From JAOUJD01 sp963811265 (GTDB lineage Bacteria > Pseudomonadota > Gammaproteobacteria > Burkholderiales > Burkholderiaceae_F), in assembly GCA_963811265.1 (NCBI GenBank), contig CAWEQS010000019.1, positions 256,945-320,944 on the forward strand: a stretch of 64,000 bases of DNA, written 5' to 3'. The notes beneath the pieces were generated by a model. That model ran no database searches. It was not told the DNA's origin and worked only from the letters and a program-made list of their open reading frames with translations. Both the position numbers and the translations under genes were made by a program. Of the stretch, positions 1 to 9,059 are shown piece by piece (the stretch's first letter is position 1; every line of letters begins with the position of its first letter).

Positions 1-117
1 GTGTTCACGGCCTTGCTCGCGACGTTCTTCCTCGCCGAGCCGATCGGCCTGTATCACTTCGTGGGCGGGGCCCTGATCCTGGTCGGCATCCACCTCGCGA
101 ACCGGCCGACGGCCTGA
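1..117 (+). CDS. DMT/EamA-family permease, C-terminal end (partial)
   Basis: Only the last 38 codons of a gene that begins before the window are present. The peptide has a helix with the LAEPIGLYH element, then a final hydrophobic helix (FVGGALILVGIHLA) and a short polar tail. An acidic 'F-L-x-E-P' turn before the last membrane helix is typical of the second EamA repeat in drug/metabolite transporters. The substrate cannot be inferred. The GTG at position 1 is the window edge, not a chosen start. Confidence 0.7.
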   Translation: MFTALLATFFLAEPIGLYHFVGGALILVGIHLANRPTA

Positions 118-161
118 TCCGCCGGGCCCGGGATACGCGCAGGCGCGCAGGAGGCGGTGGC

Positions 162-167
162 TACAAT
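162..167 (+). promoter_or_regulatory. -10 element upstream of pepN
   Basis: TACAAT lies 45-50 bases before the pepN start region and matches the sigma70 -10 consensus at five of six positions. No convincing -35 is seen. Inference from sequence only. Confidence 0.4.
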
Positions 168-211
168 GCCGCGTCCCGCGGACTCACCCCTGCCCAGGCC
201 AAGGCCATTCG

Positions 212-2890
212 ATGCCGATGCGTAACGACCAGGTCGTCACCGTACGACGCACCGACTACCGGCCACCCGCCTTCCTGCTCGACCGGGTCGTGCTCGAGTT
301 CGACCTCGACCCCGCGTCGACGCGCGTCGTCTCGACCCTGGCAGTCCGCCGCAACGGCGCCCTCCCCGGCAACGCCGGCCCGCTGGTCCTCGACGGCGAA
401 GACCTCGAACTGGAGGCGGTGGAAGTCGATGGCACGGCACTGGCGCGCTCCGGCTACGAACTGATCGACGGCGCGCTGCGCATCCCGGCGCCATCCGATC
501 GCTTCACCGTCCGGACCGTCAACCGCATCCGTCCGGAGGCGAACACCGAGCTGATGGGCCTGTTCGTGTCGAACGGCAACTTCTTCAGCCAGTGCGAGGC
601 CGAGGGCTTCCGCCGCATCACCTTCTTCCCGGATCGGCCCGACGTGATGGCGCCGTACCGCGTGACCGTGCGCGCAGACCAGGGCCGCTACCCGGTGCTG
701 CTGTCGAACGGCAACCTGGTCGAGCAGGGCCGGCTCGACGGCGGCCGTCACTACGCCGTGTGGGACGACCCGTTCGCCAAGCCGAGCTACCTGTTCGCGC
801 TGGTCGCCGGCCGCTTCGACGTGCAGGAGGACCGCATCGTGCGCGCCAGCGGCCGCGAGGCGCTGCTGCAGATCTACGTCGAGCCCGGCAACCTCGACAA
901 GACCGCGCACGCGATGGGGAGCCTGAAGCGCGCGATCGCGTGGGACGAGCGCCGCTTCGGCCTGGAACTCGACCTCGACCGCTTCATGATCGTCGCCTCG
1001 AACCACTTCAACATGGGGGCGATGGAGAACAAGGGCCTCAACATCTTCAACGCGAAGTACGTGCTGGCGAATCCGAGGGTCGCCACCGATGTCGACTACG
1101 CCGGCATCGAGTCCATCGTCGGCCACGAGTACTTCCACAACTGGACCGGCAACCGCGTCACGTGCCGCGACTGGTTCCAGCTGAGCCTGAAGGAAGGCCT
1201 GACGGTGTTCCGCGACCAGGAGTTCGCCGCCGACATGATGGGCGACGCCGCCAGCCGCGCGGTCAAGCGCATCGAGGACGTGCGCCTTCTGCGCGCGGTG
1301 CAGTTCCCCGAGGACAGCGGCCCGATGTCGCATCCGGTGCGGCCCGACAGCTACCAGGAGATCGGCAACTTCTATACGGCCACGGTCTACGAGAAGGGCG
1401 CCGAGGTCGTCCGCATGATGCAGACGCTGGTCGGCGTCGACGGCTTCCGGCGCGGCATGGACCTCTACTTCAAGCGCCACGACGGCCAGGCGGTCACGTG
1501 CGACGACTTCGTCGCTGCCATCGCGGACGCCAACGGCCGCGACCTGGCGCAGTTCAAGCGGTGGTACGCGCAGGCGGGCACCCCGCTCGTCACGGCCGCC
1601 ACCCGCCATGACCCGGCCACCGGGACACTCGAGCTCACGCTGTCGCAGTCCACGGCGCCGACGCCGGGGCAGCCGTCGAAGGAACCCTTGCACATTCCCA
1701 TCGCCGTCGGCCTGGTCGGCCGCGACGGCGCCGACATCCCGCTGCGACTCGATGGCGAGCCGGCAGCGCGGGGAACGACGCGGGTCCTCGACCTGACCCA
1801 GCCGACGCAGACGTTCCGCTTCACCCACGTGAAGTCCCCGGTCGTGCCTTCGCTGCTGCGCGGCTTCTCGGCGCCGGTGACCGTCGACGCGCAGCTCGAC
1901 GATCGCGACCTCGCGTTCCTCGCCGCGCACGACTCCGATCCGTTCAACCGCTGGGAAGCCGGGCAGAAGATGGCGATCGCGCGCCTGATGGCGCTGACCG
2001 ACGCGGTCGAGGCCGGCCAGCCACTCGCGCTCGATGAAGCGTTCGTCGACGTCGTGCGGAGCACGCTGGCGGACCCGGGCCTGTCGCCGTCGTTCAAGGA
2101 ACAGGCGCTGACCCTGCCGGCCGAAGGCTTCATCGGCGAGCAGCGCGCCGTGATCGAGCCCGGGGCGATCCGCGCCGCGCGCCGCTTCGTGAACGAGGAA
2201 CTGGGTCGCCGCCTGGCAACCGAGTGGAAGGCGGTCTACGACGCGCTGGCGGTCCCGGGTCCCTACTCGCCGGACCACGGCTCCGCCGGCAAGCGCGGAC
2301 TGCGCAATCTCGCGCTCGCCTACCTGGTCGACGCCGACGTGCCGGGCGCGCTCGAGCTCGCTCGCGCGCAACTGGCGGCTGCCGAGAACATGACCGAAGT
2401 GCAGGGTGCGCTGATCGCGATCGTGAACAGCGCCGCGCCCTGGAAGGCGGACGCCCTCGCGCAACTGGCGCGGGCCTGGTCGGGCGAACCGCTGCTGATG
2501 ACCAAGTGGCTGCAGGTGCAGGCGACCGCGATGGCGCAGCCTGGGGAGCCGCCGGGCGTCGAGCGCGTGCGCATCCTGATGCGGCATCCGGCGTTCTCGA
2601 TGGACAATCCGAACGCCGTGTTCGCCCTGTTGCGCGCGTTCTGCGCGCTGAACGAAGCGGAGTTCCACCGACGCGGCGCCGACGGCTATTCGCTCTGGGT
2701 CGAGTCGGTGCTGGCGCTCGACCGCATCAACCCGACGGTGGCCGCGCGCATCGCGCGCGCGCTCGATCGCTGGCGCCGGTACGCGACGGACCGGCAGCAG
2801 GCGATGCGCGAAGCGCTGGAACGCGTCGCCGCCGCCGCTCCCCTGTCGCGCGACGTGCGCGAAATCGTCACCAAGTCCCTGGAGAACTGA
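212..2890 (+). CDS. pepN: aminopeptidase N (M1 family)
   Basis: This is a zinc metallo-aminopeptidase that removes N-terminal residues from peptides in the cytoplasm. The 892-residue length fits bacterial PepN. The exopeptidase motif GAMEN is at residues 269-273. The zinc site HEYFH is at 305-309, with the third ligand Glu328 in the KEGLTVF helix 18 residues later. A beta-sandwich N-terminal domain and a long helical C-terminal domain (about 540 onward, DUF3458 type) flank the catalytic domain. A second ATG two codons downstream (218) is an equally possible start. fbp follows after 4 bases, so the two are probably cotranscribed. A minus-strand open frame covering the whole gene is a GC-rich shadow. 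Confidence 0.97.
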   Translation: MPMRNDQVVTVRRTDYRPPAFLLDRVVLEFDLDPASTRVVSTLAVRRNGALPGNAGPLVLDGEDLELEAVEVDGTALARSGYELIDGALRIPAPSDRFTVRTVNRIRPEANTELMGLFVSNGNFFSQCEAEGFRRITFFPDRPDVMAPYRVTVRADQGRYPVLLSNGNLVEQGRLDGGRHYAVWDDPFAKPSYLFALVAGRFDVQEDRIVRASGREALLQIYVEPGNLDKTAHAMGSLKRAIAWDERRFGLELDLDRFMIVASNHFNMGAMENKGLNIFNAKYVLANPRVATDVDYAGIESIVGHEYFHNWTGNRVTCRDWFQLSLKEGLTVFRDQEFAADMMGDAASRAVKRIEDVRLLRAVQFPEDSGPMSHPVRPDSYQEIGNFYTATVYEKGAEVVRMMQTLVGVDGFRRGMDLYFKRHDGQAVTCDDFVAAIADANGRDLAQFKRWYAQAGTPLVTAATRHDPATGTLELTLSQSTAPTPGQPSKEPLHIPIAVGLVGRDGADIPLRLDGEPAARGTTRVLDLTQPTQTFRFTHVKSPVVPSLLRGFSAPVTVDAQLDDRDLAFLAAHDSDPFNRWEAGQKMAIARLMALTDAVEAGQPLALDEAFVDVVRSTLADPGLSPSFKEQALTLPAEGFIGEQRAVIEPGAIRAARRFVNEELGRRLATEWKAVYDALAVPGPYSPDHGSAGKRGLRNLALAYLVDADVPGALELARAQLAAAENMTEVQGALIAIVNSAAPWKADALAQLARAWSGEPLLMTKWLQVQATAMAQPGEPPGVERVRILMRHPAFSMDNPNAVFALLRAFCALNEAEFHRRGADGYSLWVESVLALDRINPTVAARIARALDRWRRYATDRQQAMREALERVAAAAPLSRDVREIVTKSLEN

Positions 2891-2894
2891 ACCG

Positions 2895-3893
2895 ATGGCC
2901 CGCCTGTCCCTGACACACCACCTGATCCGCTGCGAGCGCGAGCACGGGCTCGACCCCGACCTGCGGCTGCTGCTCGAGGTGATCGCGCGAGCGGTCAAGG
3001 CCATCAGTCACGCGGTCGGCAAGGGGGCCCTCGGCGGCGTGCTGGGCCACGCGGGGACGACGAACGTCCAGGGCGAGGCGCAGAAGAAGCTCGACGTGCT
3101 GTCCAACGAGATCCTGGTCGAGGCCAACAGCTGGGGCGGCTACCTGGCCGGCATGGCGTCGGAAGAGATGGACGGGCCGGTCGGCATCCCGGTGGCCTAC
3201 CCGCGCGGCAAGTACCTGCTGCTGTACGACCCGCTCGACGGATCGAGCAACATCGACGTCAACGTGTCGGTCGGCACGATCTTCTCCGTGCTGAAGTGCC
3301 CGGACGGCGTCACCGAGCCCGACGAGAGCGCCTTCCTGCAGCCGGGCACCGAGCAGGTGTGCGCCGGCTACGCCGTGTACGGGCCGCAGACGCTGCTGAT
3401 GCTGACCATCGGCCACGGGGTCGTCGGCTTCACGCTCGATCGCGACACCGGCTCGTTCCTGCTGACCCACGAGAACGTGCGGATCCCCGAGGACACCGGC
3501 GAGTTCGCGATCAACGCCTCCAACGCGCGGCACTGGGAGCCGCCTGTCCGGCGCTACATCGACGAGTTGCTGGCCGGGAAGACCGGGCCGCGCGGGCGCG
3601 ACTTCAACATGCGCTGGGTGGCCTCGATGGTCGCCGACGTGCACCGGATCATGTCGCGCGGCGGGATCTTCATGTATCCCCGCGACGCCCGCGACCCGGG
3701 CAAGCCGGGCCGGCTCCGCCTGCTGTACGAAGGCAACCCGATGGCGTTCCTGGTCGAGCAGGCGGGCGGCGCGGCGACCAACGGCGCCAAGCGCATCCTC
3801 GAGGTGCAACCGTCGAAACTGCACGAGCGGGTCGCCGTGTTCCTCGGATCGAAGAACGAGGTCGATCTCGTCACGTCCTACCACCGCGGATGA
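2895..3893 (+). CDS. fbp: class 1 fructose-1,6-bisphosphatase
   Basis: The enzyme hydrolyses fructose-1,6-bisphosphate to fructose-6-phosphate in gluconeogenesis, and in the Calvin cycle where one exists. The metal-binding signature YDPLDGSSNID is at residues 111-121, followed by VNVSVGTIFSV. The class 1 C-terminal substrate loop (YEGNPMAFLVEQAGG) is also present. At 332 residues it has family length. It starts 4 bases after pepN. Its stop overlaps the start of the next gene (ATGA at 3890-3893), suggesting translational coupling. Confidence 0.97.
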   Translation: MARLSLTHHLIRCEREHGLDPDLRLLLEVIARAVKAISHAVGKGALGGVLGHAGTTNVQGEAQKKLDVLSNEILVEANSWGGYLAGMASEEMDGPVGIPVAYPRGKYLLLYDPLDGSSNIDVNVSVGTIFSVLKCPDGVTEPDESAFLQPGTEQVCAGYAVYGPQTLLMLTIGHGVVGFTLDRDTGSFLLTHENVRIPEDTGEFAINASNARHWEPPVRRYIDELLAGKTGPRGRDFNMRWVASMVADVHRIMSRGGIFMYPRDARDPGKPGRLRLLYEGNPMAFLVEQAGGAATNGAKRILEVQPSKLHERVAVFLGSKNEVDLVTSYHRG

Positions 3894-4345
3894 GCGCAAC
3901 GCGGCGCGTGCCGTCCGGGGTCCTGGTCGCGCTGCAGTTCGTCCTGGTCCTCGCGCTCGTCTTCGCCACGCACTGGCCCGTGCCTTCCCGGGCGTGGCCG
4001 GCGACCCTCTTCCTGCTGGCGGTCGCGGTCGTGCTCGGCGTGTGGACGCTCGGTTACAACCGCTGGGGCAACTTCAACATCCGCCCGGAGCTCAGGAGCG
4101 GTGCGCGGCTGGTCACCCGCGGGCCTTACCGGCACATCCGGCACCCGATGTACGCCTCGGTGCTGCTCGGCGTGGGCGCGCTCGTCGCCGCCGACGCGCG
4201 GCCGTGGCGCATCGTGCTGCTGGTCGCCCTGCTGGTCGTGCTGATGCTGAAGGCCGCACGCGAGGAGGAGTACCTGCGTGCGGCCTTCCCGGAGTACGCC
4301 GCCTACGCGTCGCGCACGTGGCGGCTGGTTCCGTTCGTCTACTAG
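3890..4345 (+). CDS. isoprenylcysteine carboxyl methyltransferase-like membrane protein
   Basis: A 151-residue membrane protein with about four hydrophobic segments, starting on the ATG that overlaps the fbp stop. The conserved SAM-binding block GPYRHIRHPMYAS (about residues 91-103) and the C-terminal REEEYLRAAFPEY element are hallmarks of the ICMT/PEMT-like methyltransferase superfamily. The bacterial substrate (lipid, quinone or small molecule) is unknown. The gene converges on the quinone oxidoreductase gene, and the two stop codons overlap at 4342-4345. Family assignment is firm; function is not. Confidence 0.85.
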   Translation: MSATRRVPSGVLVALQFVLVLALVFATHWPVPSRAWPATLFLLAVAVVLGVWTLGYNRWGNFNIRPELRSGARLVTRGPYRHIRHPMYASVLLGVGALVAADARPWRIVLLVALLVVLMLKAAREEEYLRAAFPEYAAYASRTWRLVPFVY

Positions 4346-5319
4346 GGCAGGATCACCGTCGAACCGACGGTCTGGCGCGACGCCAGGGCGGACTGCGCCT
4401 TCGCGGCGTCGGCGAGCGAGTAGCGCTGCTCGATGTCGACCTTGATCTTGCCGCTCGCCATCATGTCGAACAGTTCCTCCGAGGACGCTTCGAGGCGCGA
4501 CCGCGGAACGATGTGCGTGGCGAGCGTGGGGCGGGTGACGAAGAGCGAGCCCTTGGCGGCGAGGATGCCGAGGTTGACGCCGGTCACCGCGCCCGAGGCG
4601 TTGCCGAAGCTGACCATCAGGCCGCGCGGCTGGATGCAGTCGAGCGACCCTTCCCACGTGTCCTTGCCCACGCTGTCGTAGACCACCGGCAGCTTCGCGC
4701 CCTTCGTCAGCTGCATCACGCGCTCGACGAAGTTCTCCTTCGTGTAGTCGATCGTCTCCCACGCGCCGTGCTTCTTCGCCAGCGCGGCCTTCTCGGGCGA
4801 GCTGACCGTGCCGATCAGCTTCACGCCGAGCGCCCTGGCCCACTGGCACGCGATCAGTCCGACGCCGCCGGCGGCCGCGTGGAACAGGATCGTCTCGGTG
4901 CCCTGCAGCCGGTAGGTCTGGCGGAACAGGTACTGCACCGTCAGGCCCTTCAGCATCACGGCGGCCGCTTCGTCGAAGCCGATCTTCTTCGGCAGCTTCA
5001 CGACGGTCGCGACCGGCATGGTCCGCAGTTCCGAGTACGCGCCGATCGGCCCCTGCGGATAGGCGACGCGGTCGCCCGCCTTCAGGAACTTCACGTTCGA
5101 CCCGACCGCTTCCACGACACCGGCGCCCTCGAAGCCGAGGCCGTGCGGCAGCGCGGTCGCATACAGGCCGGTGCGGTAATAGATGTCGATGAAGTTCAGG
5201 CCGATCGCATGCTGCCGGATGCGGACCTCGTCCGGGCCCGGGTCCTTCACATCCACCTCGGCCAGTTCCAGCACTTCCGGACCGCCGTGCGCGCGAATCA
5301 TCACCGCCTTGGTCTTCAT
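4342..5319 (-). CDS. NADPH:quinone oxidoreductase (zinc-independent MDR family)
   Basis: A 325-residue member of the medium-chain dehydrogenase/reductase family, QOR type, which reduces quinones with NADPH. It has the N-terminal GroES-like fold (MKTKAVMIRAHGGPEVLEL), the QOR element YYRTGLY and the Rossmann dinucleotide loop AAAGGVGLIACQWA. The cysteine ligands of zinc alcohol dehydrogenases are absent. The chosen ATG is preceded by a perfect AAGGAGG with 4-base spacing, although the frame stays open far upstream. The start overlaps the stop of the upstream DMT permease (5316-5319), so the two are probably one operon. Confidence 0.92.
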   Translation of the reverse strand: MKTKAVMIRAHGGPEVLELAEVDVKDPGPDEVRIRQHAIGLNFIDIYYRTGLYATALPHGLGFEGAGVVEAVGSNVKFLKAGDRVAYPQGPIGAYSELRTMPVATVVKLPKKIGFDEAAAVMLKGLTVQYLFRQTYRLQGTETILFHAAAGGVGLIACQWARALGVKLIGTVSSPEKAALAKKHGAWETIDYTKENFVERVMQLTKGAKLPVVYDSVGKDTWEGSLDCIQPRGLMVSFGNASGAVTGVNLGILAAKGSLFVTRPTLATHIVPRSRLEASSEELFDMMASGKIKVDIEQRYSLADAAKAQSALASRQTVGSTVILP

Positions 5320-6251
5320 GACGCCTCCTTGGGAGTTGAGCCCGCCGCCGCCTTCGCCGTCGGCGAAAGCGTCAGCACATAAACGCCGGCGAGGACCAGC
5401 CCGGTGCCGGCCAGCTGCCAGCCCGATACCGGTTCGCCGAGAAACACGAACGCCAGCCCGATCGTCGCGATCGGACCCACCATCGCCGCCATCGACGTGC
5501 GGCCCGCGCCGATGCGCTCGATCGCGAGCATGGTCGCGAACACCGGCAGCACCGTGCACAGCGTGGCATTGAGCAGGGACAGCCAGTACACCGGCGCCGG
5601 CTGCGCGAGCGAGCTCACGGGGTTCACCAGCAGGAAGTGCAGCATCACGGCCACGCTGGAGACGCACATCGCGTACGACGTCAGGCGGATCGCGCCGAGC
5701 CGCTTCACGAGTTCGCCTCCGATCACGAGATAGAGCGCGTAGCAGAGCGCGCTGCCGAACACCAGCAGGCTGCCGAGCGCGAGGCGCCCGCCATCGAGCC
5801 GCACGTCGTGCCAGAACGCGAGCACGATGCCGGCGTAGGACAGCGCGAGCGCGATCCACTCGAGCCGTCGGATCCGCTTCGCCAGGAAGAACGCGGAGAG
5901 CAGCAGCACGATGGTGGGATTCAGGAAGAGGATGAGACGCTCGAGCGCCGCGCTGACGTGCTGCAGCCCGAGGAAGTCCAGGTAGCTGGCCAGATAGTAG
6001 CCGAGCACCCCGAGCGCGATCAGCCGGCCATGGTCCCTGCGCGCGATCGGTTCGGCACCGCGCGATGCCCACCAGTACGACACGACGAAGAACGGCGCGG
6101 CGAACCCCATGCGCAGCGCGATCAGCGTGAGCGGATCGACGTTGTAACGGTAGGCCAGCTTGACGACGATCGCCTTGCCGGAGAACAGCACGCTGCCGGC
6201 GACCGCGAGCGCGAGGCCGGGCAGGAGCGTGCGGCGCGGGGAGGGATGCAC
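5316..6251 (-). CDS. DMT/EamA-family transporter
   Basis: A 311-residue inner-membrane protein with ten predicted hydrophobic helices arranged as two EamA repeats. The first repeat holds ALERLILFLNPTIVLLLSAFFLAKR. The second ends in FVFLGEPVSGWQLAGTGLVLAGV, the usual acidic turn before the last helix. These proteins export metabolites or amino acids. The substrate cannot be read from sequence. It is the first gene of a coupled pair with the quinone oxidoreductase gene. Confidence 0.88.
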   Translation of the reverse strand: MHPSPRRTLLPGLALAVAGSVLFSGKAIVVKLAYRYNVDPLTLIALRMGFAAPFFVVSYWWASRGAEPIARRDHGRLIALGVLGYYLASYLDFLGLQHVSAALERLILFLNPTIVLLLSAFFLAKRIRRLEWIALALSYAGIVLAFWHDVRLDGGRLALGSLLVFGSALCYALYLVIGGELVKRLGAIRLTSYAMCVSSVAVMLHFLLVNPVSSLAQPAPVYWLSLLNATLCTVLPVFATMLAIERIGAGRTSMAAMVGPIATIGLAFVFLGEPVSGWQLAGTGLVLAGVYVLTLSPTAKAAAGSTPKEAS

Positions 6252-6274
6252 GCCCCGATTCTACGGAGCGCCGT

Positions 6275-6664
6275 TCAGCGTCCCGCGCGCCACGCGCTCC
6301 ACGCGAGCAGCGCCCAGCCCAGGAGGAACGCGACTCCGCCGAGAGGCGTGATCGCGCCGAGGCCGCGCATGCCGCTCAGGGCAAGCGCATACAGGCTGCC
6401 GGAAAAGAGCACGGTGCCGGCGACGAAGCACCAGCCGGCCCAGCGGGCCGCCGGGCTGCGCCAGCGATCGCAGGCCCAGGCGACGGCCAGCAGGCCAAGC
6501 GCGTGGATGACCTGGTAGCGCGCGCCGGTGTCGAAGATGGCCAGCAGGTCCGGCGCAAGCCGCGCCTTCAAGGCGTGGGCGGCGAACGCGCCGGCGCCCA
6601 CGCCGATGAAGGCCGATGCCGAGCCGAGGATGACGAACAGGCGTTCGTGGCCGTCGCGGGTCAT
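6275..6664 (-). CDS. DUF423 family small membrane protein
   Basis: A 129-residue protein with four hydrophobic helices. The DUF423 (YgdD/TMEM256-like) pattern is visible: an N-terminal GAGAFAAHALK loop after the first helix, the YQVIHALGLLAV helix, and the late FSGSLYALALSG and TPLGGVAFLLGW segments. The function of the family is unknown. The ATG at 6664 is chosen because homology starts with 'RLFVILGSASAFIGVGAGAFAAH' (written here only to mark the first helix start). The gene is divergent from the lipoprotein hydrolase gene. A 136-base intergenic region separates them. Confidence 0.88.
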   Translation of the reverse strand: MTRDGHERLFVILGSASAFIGVGAGAFAAHALKARLAPDLLAIFDTGARYQVIHALGLLAVAWACDRWRSPAARWAGWCFVAGTVLFSGSLYALALSGMRGLGAITPLGGVAFLLGWALLAWSAWRAGR

Positions 6665-6800
6665 GGATCGCGTCACCGTTGCCGTGCAGGAAGAACGGCA
6701 AGGGTAGCGCGACCATGGCGCAGCCCTCGCCGGCGCAGCAGGCGCCGCGGCTTCCGTTGCTATGCTTCTCACGCGCTCGCAACCGTGCGCCGTCCATCCA

Positions 6801-8301
6801 TTGAAGAACCTCCTGCGCACGATCCTCCGTCGCCTGCTCGTCGGCGCCATCGCCGCCGCGGCGCTCGCCGCGTGCCGCCCCGGCGGCAGCGACGCCGTCG
6901 CGCAGCTCGAAGGCTGCCGGATTGCCGGGCGTCGACCGCGAAGTCCGTTGCGGCTCGGTGTCGATGCCGGAGGACCCTGACCAGCCGCAGGGCAAGACCA
7001 TCGAGATCCGCTTCGCGGTCGTCCCGGCGGTCGCTCGCAACAAGCAGCCCGACCCGGTGTTCGTGCTGGCGGGAGGTCCCGGCCAGGCCGCGACCCGCAC
7101 CGGCCGGCAGATGCTGGCGGTGCTGAACGAGGCCAACTCGCGGCGCGACATCGTGTTGATCGACCAGCGCGGCACCGGCGGCTCGCACCCGCTCGAGTGC
7201 AAGGTCGAGGAGACGTCGATGAGCGCCACGTTCGAGCAGTCGCAGCAGATCGAGCGGCTCAGCGCCTGCCTGAAGGAACTCCGCGGCGATCTCCGGCAAT
7301 ACGCCACCTGGATCGCGGTCCGGGACTTCGACGCCGTGCGGGCGCGCCTGGGCGCCGAGCAGGTCAACCTCTGGGGCGGCTCGTACGGAACGCGCGCCGC
7401 GCTCGAATACATGCGGCAGTTTCCCCAGCGCGTTCGCAGCGCGGTGCTCGACGGCGTCGCGCCGCCCGACATGGTGCTGCCGGTGTCCTTCGCGCTCGAC
7501 GCCGATGCCGCGCTGTCGGCGCTCGTCGATGCGTGCGCTCGTGACGAACGCTGCCTTCGGCGTTACCCCGGGATGCCGAAGCGCATCGAGGACCTGCTCG
7601 CTCAGGCCGACCTCGGCATCGAGGTGCGCGTGCCGCATCCGCTGACCGGGTTGCCGGAGCCGATCAGGATCGATCGCCGCGTGCTGTCGTCGCTGCTGCG
7701 GGTGCCGCTGTACTCGCCGCAGCTGTCGGCCTTGCTGCCTTACGCGCTCGCCCAGGCCACGGACGGCAACTTCACGCCGCTGGTCGCCCTGAGCGCCGCC
7801 GTCGCGAGCGGCATCAACGAGAACTTCGCGGCCGGCATGCACTTCGCCGTGGTGTGCGCGGAGGACATGCCGCGGGTCGACGCCGGCCAGCGCGCGAAGA
7901 TCGCGGCCACCCGGTTCGGCAACGCCTTCCTCGACGTCTACGAGCGCGCCTGCAAGGGTGTCCCGTCGCGCCCGGTGCCGCCCGGGTTCTACGAGATCCC
8001 GGCCAGCCGGACGCCGGTGCTGGTGCTGTCCGGCGGGCTCGATCCCGCGACTCCGCCGCGCCACGGCGCCCGCGTGGCGGAGCAGCTGGGCAACGCACGC
8101 CACATCGTGGCCCCGTATCTCGGTCACATCGTCAGCACGAGCGGCTGCGCGCCGACGCAGGTGGCGCGCTTCATCCGCGACGCCGCCTTCGACAAGGTCG
8201 ATGCCGCCTGCCTGACCCGCCTGCCGGCGGCGACGTTCTTCGAGCCGATCGACCCGGCGCGCGCGGAAGCATCGGTGACGACGAAGGAACCGGCGCGATG
8301 A
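6801..8301 (+). CDS. lipoprotein alpha/beta hydrolase, TAP-like (one frameshift)
   Basis: The protein looks like an exported peptidase/esterase of the prolyl-aminopeptidase-like family with a TAP-type C-terminus. An N-terminal lipoprotein signal (KNLLRTILRR, then a hydrophobic stretch ending LAAC) is in one frame. The body, from PGVDREVRCG onward, is in the next frame. Removing one base near 6921 (CGGATTGCC, probably TT for T) joins them into about 499 residues. The body has the oxyanion loop LAGGPGQ, the nucleophile elbow GGSYG, the acid in SGGLDP and the histidine in YLGHIV. The start is taken as TTG at 6801 because it gives a compact signal peptide; ATG 6762 is the alternative. The stop overlaps the start of the ABC ATPase gene, so the genes are coupled. 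Confidence 0.82.
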
Positions 8302-9059
8302 TCGAGGTCGAACACCTCGCCAAGCAGTTCGACGCGCGCGTCGAGGGCCGGCGCGCGCGCATCGTCGCGGTCGAGGACATCGGATTCACGGCGCTCGACG
8401 GCCGCATCACCGCGCTGCTGGGCCCCAACGGCGCCGGCAAGACCACCACGATGCGCGTCGTCGCCGGACTCGTCCGCGCCGACCGCGGCCACGCGCGCGT
8501 CGGCGGCGTCGACGTCGCAGCCGACCCGCACGCCGTGCGGGCGCAGCTCGGCATGCTGTCGGACGCGCGCGGGCTCTATGCGCGGCTCACCGCGCGCGAG
8601 AACGTCCACTACTACGCGGACCTGCGGCGGGTGCCGCGCGCCGACGGCGACAAGCGCCTGGCGATGATCGCCGACCTGCTGGACATGGGCGCGCTGCTCG
8701 ATCGCCGCATCGAGGGCTTTTCCACCGGCGAGCGGATGAAGGTCGCGCTCGCCCGCGCGCTGATCCACGATCCGCAGCACCTGATCCTCGACGAGCCGAC
8801 CAACGGACTCGACGTCGTGTCCACGCGCGCGCTGCGCAGGCTGCTGCAGCACCTGCGCGGTGCCGGCAAGTGCATCGTCATCTCGACTCACATCATGCAG
8901 GAGGTCGAGCAGCTCGCCGACGAGATCGTGATCGTGGCCCACGGCCGCACCGTGGCGCGCGGCACCGCCGAGATGATCCGGGCGACGGCGGGGACGGCGA
9001 CGCTCGAGGACGCGTTCGTCGCCCTCGCGTATCCGGCGCACAAGGAACCGGCCGCATGA
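8298..9059 (+). CDS. ABC transporter ATP-binding protein (NatA-like)
   Basis: A 253-residue cytoplasmic ATPase. Walker A is GPNGAGKTT (about residues 43-51), the signature is FSTGERMKVALARAL, Walker B is LILDEPTNGLD and the switch histidine is in STHIMQEVE. The fold and the partner permease match the NatA family of ABC-2 exporters. The gene is coupled by 4-base overlaps to the hydrolase before it and the permease after it. NatAB systems export sodium or other small substrates. The actual substrate here is unknown. Confidence 0.92.
   Translation: MIEVEHLAKQFDARVEGRRARIVAVEDIGFTALDGRITALLGPNGAGKTTTMRVVAGLVRADRGHARVGGVDVAADPHAVRAQLGMLSDARGLYARLTARENVHYYADLRRVPRADGDKRLAMIADLLDMGALLDRRIEGFSTGERMKVALARALIHDPQHLILDEPTNGLDVVSTRALRRLLQHLRGAGKCIVISTHIMQEVEQLADEIVIVAHGRTVARGTAEMIRATAGTATLEDAFVALAYPAHKEPAA

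Noticed and set aside
161..3004. Long minus-strand open frame over pepN (947 codons)
   Set aside because: Low-complexity Arg/Ala/Val/His-rich product with no domain, lying opposite a clear M1 peptidase; a GC-rich shadow.
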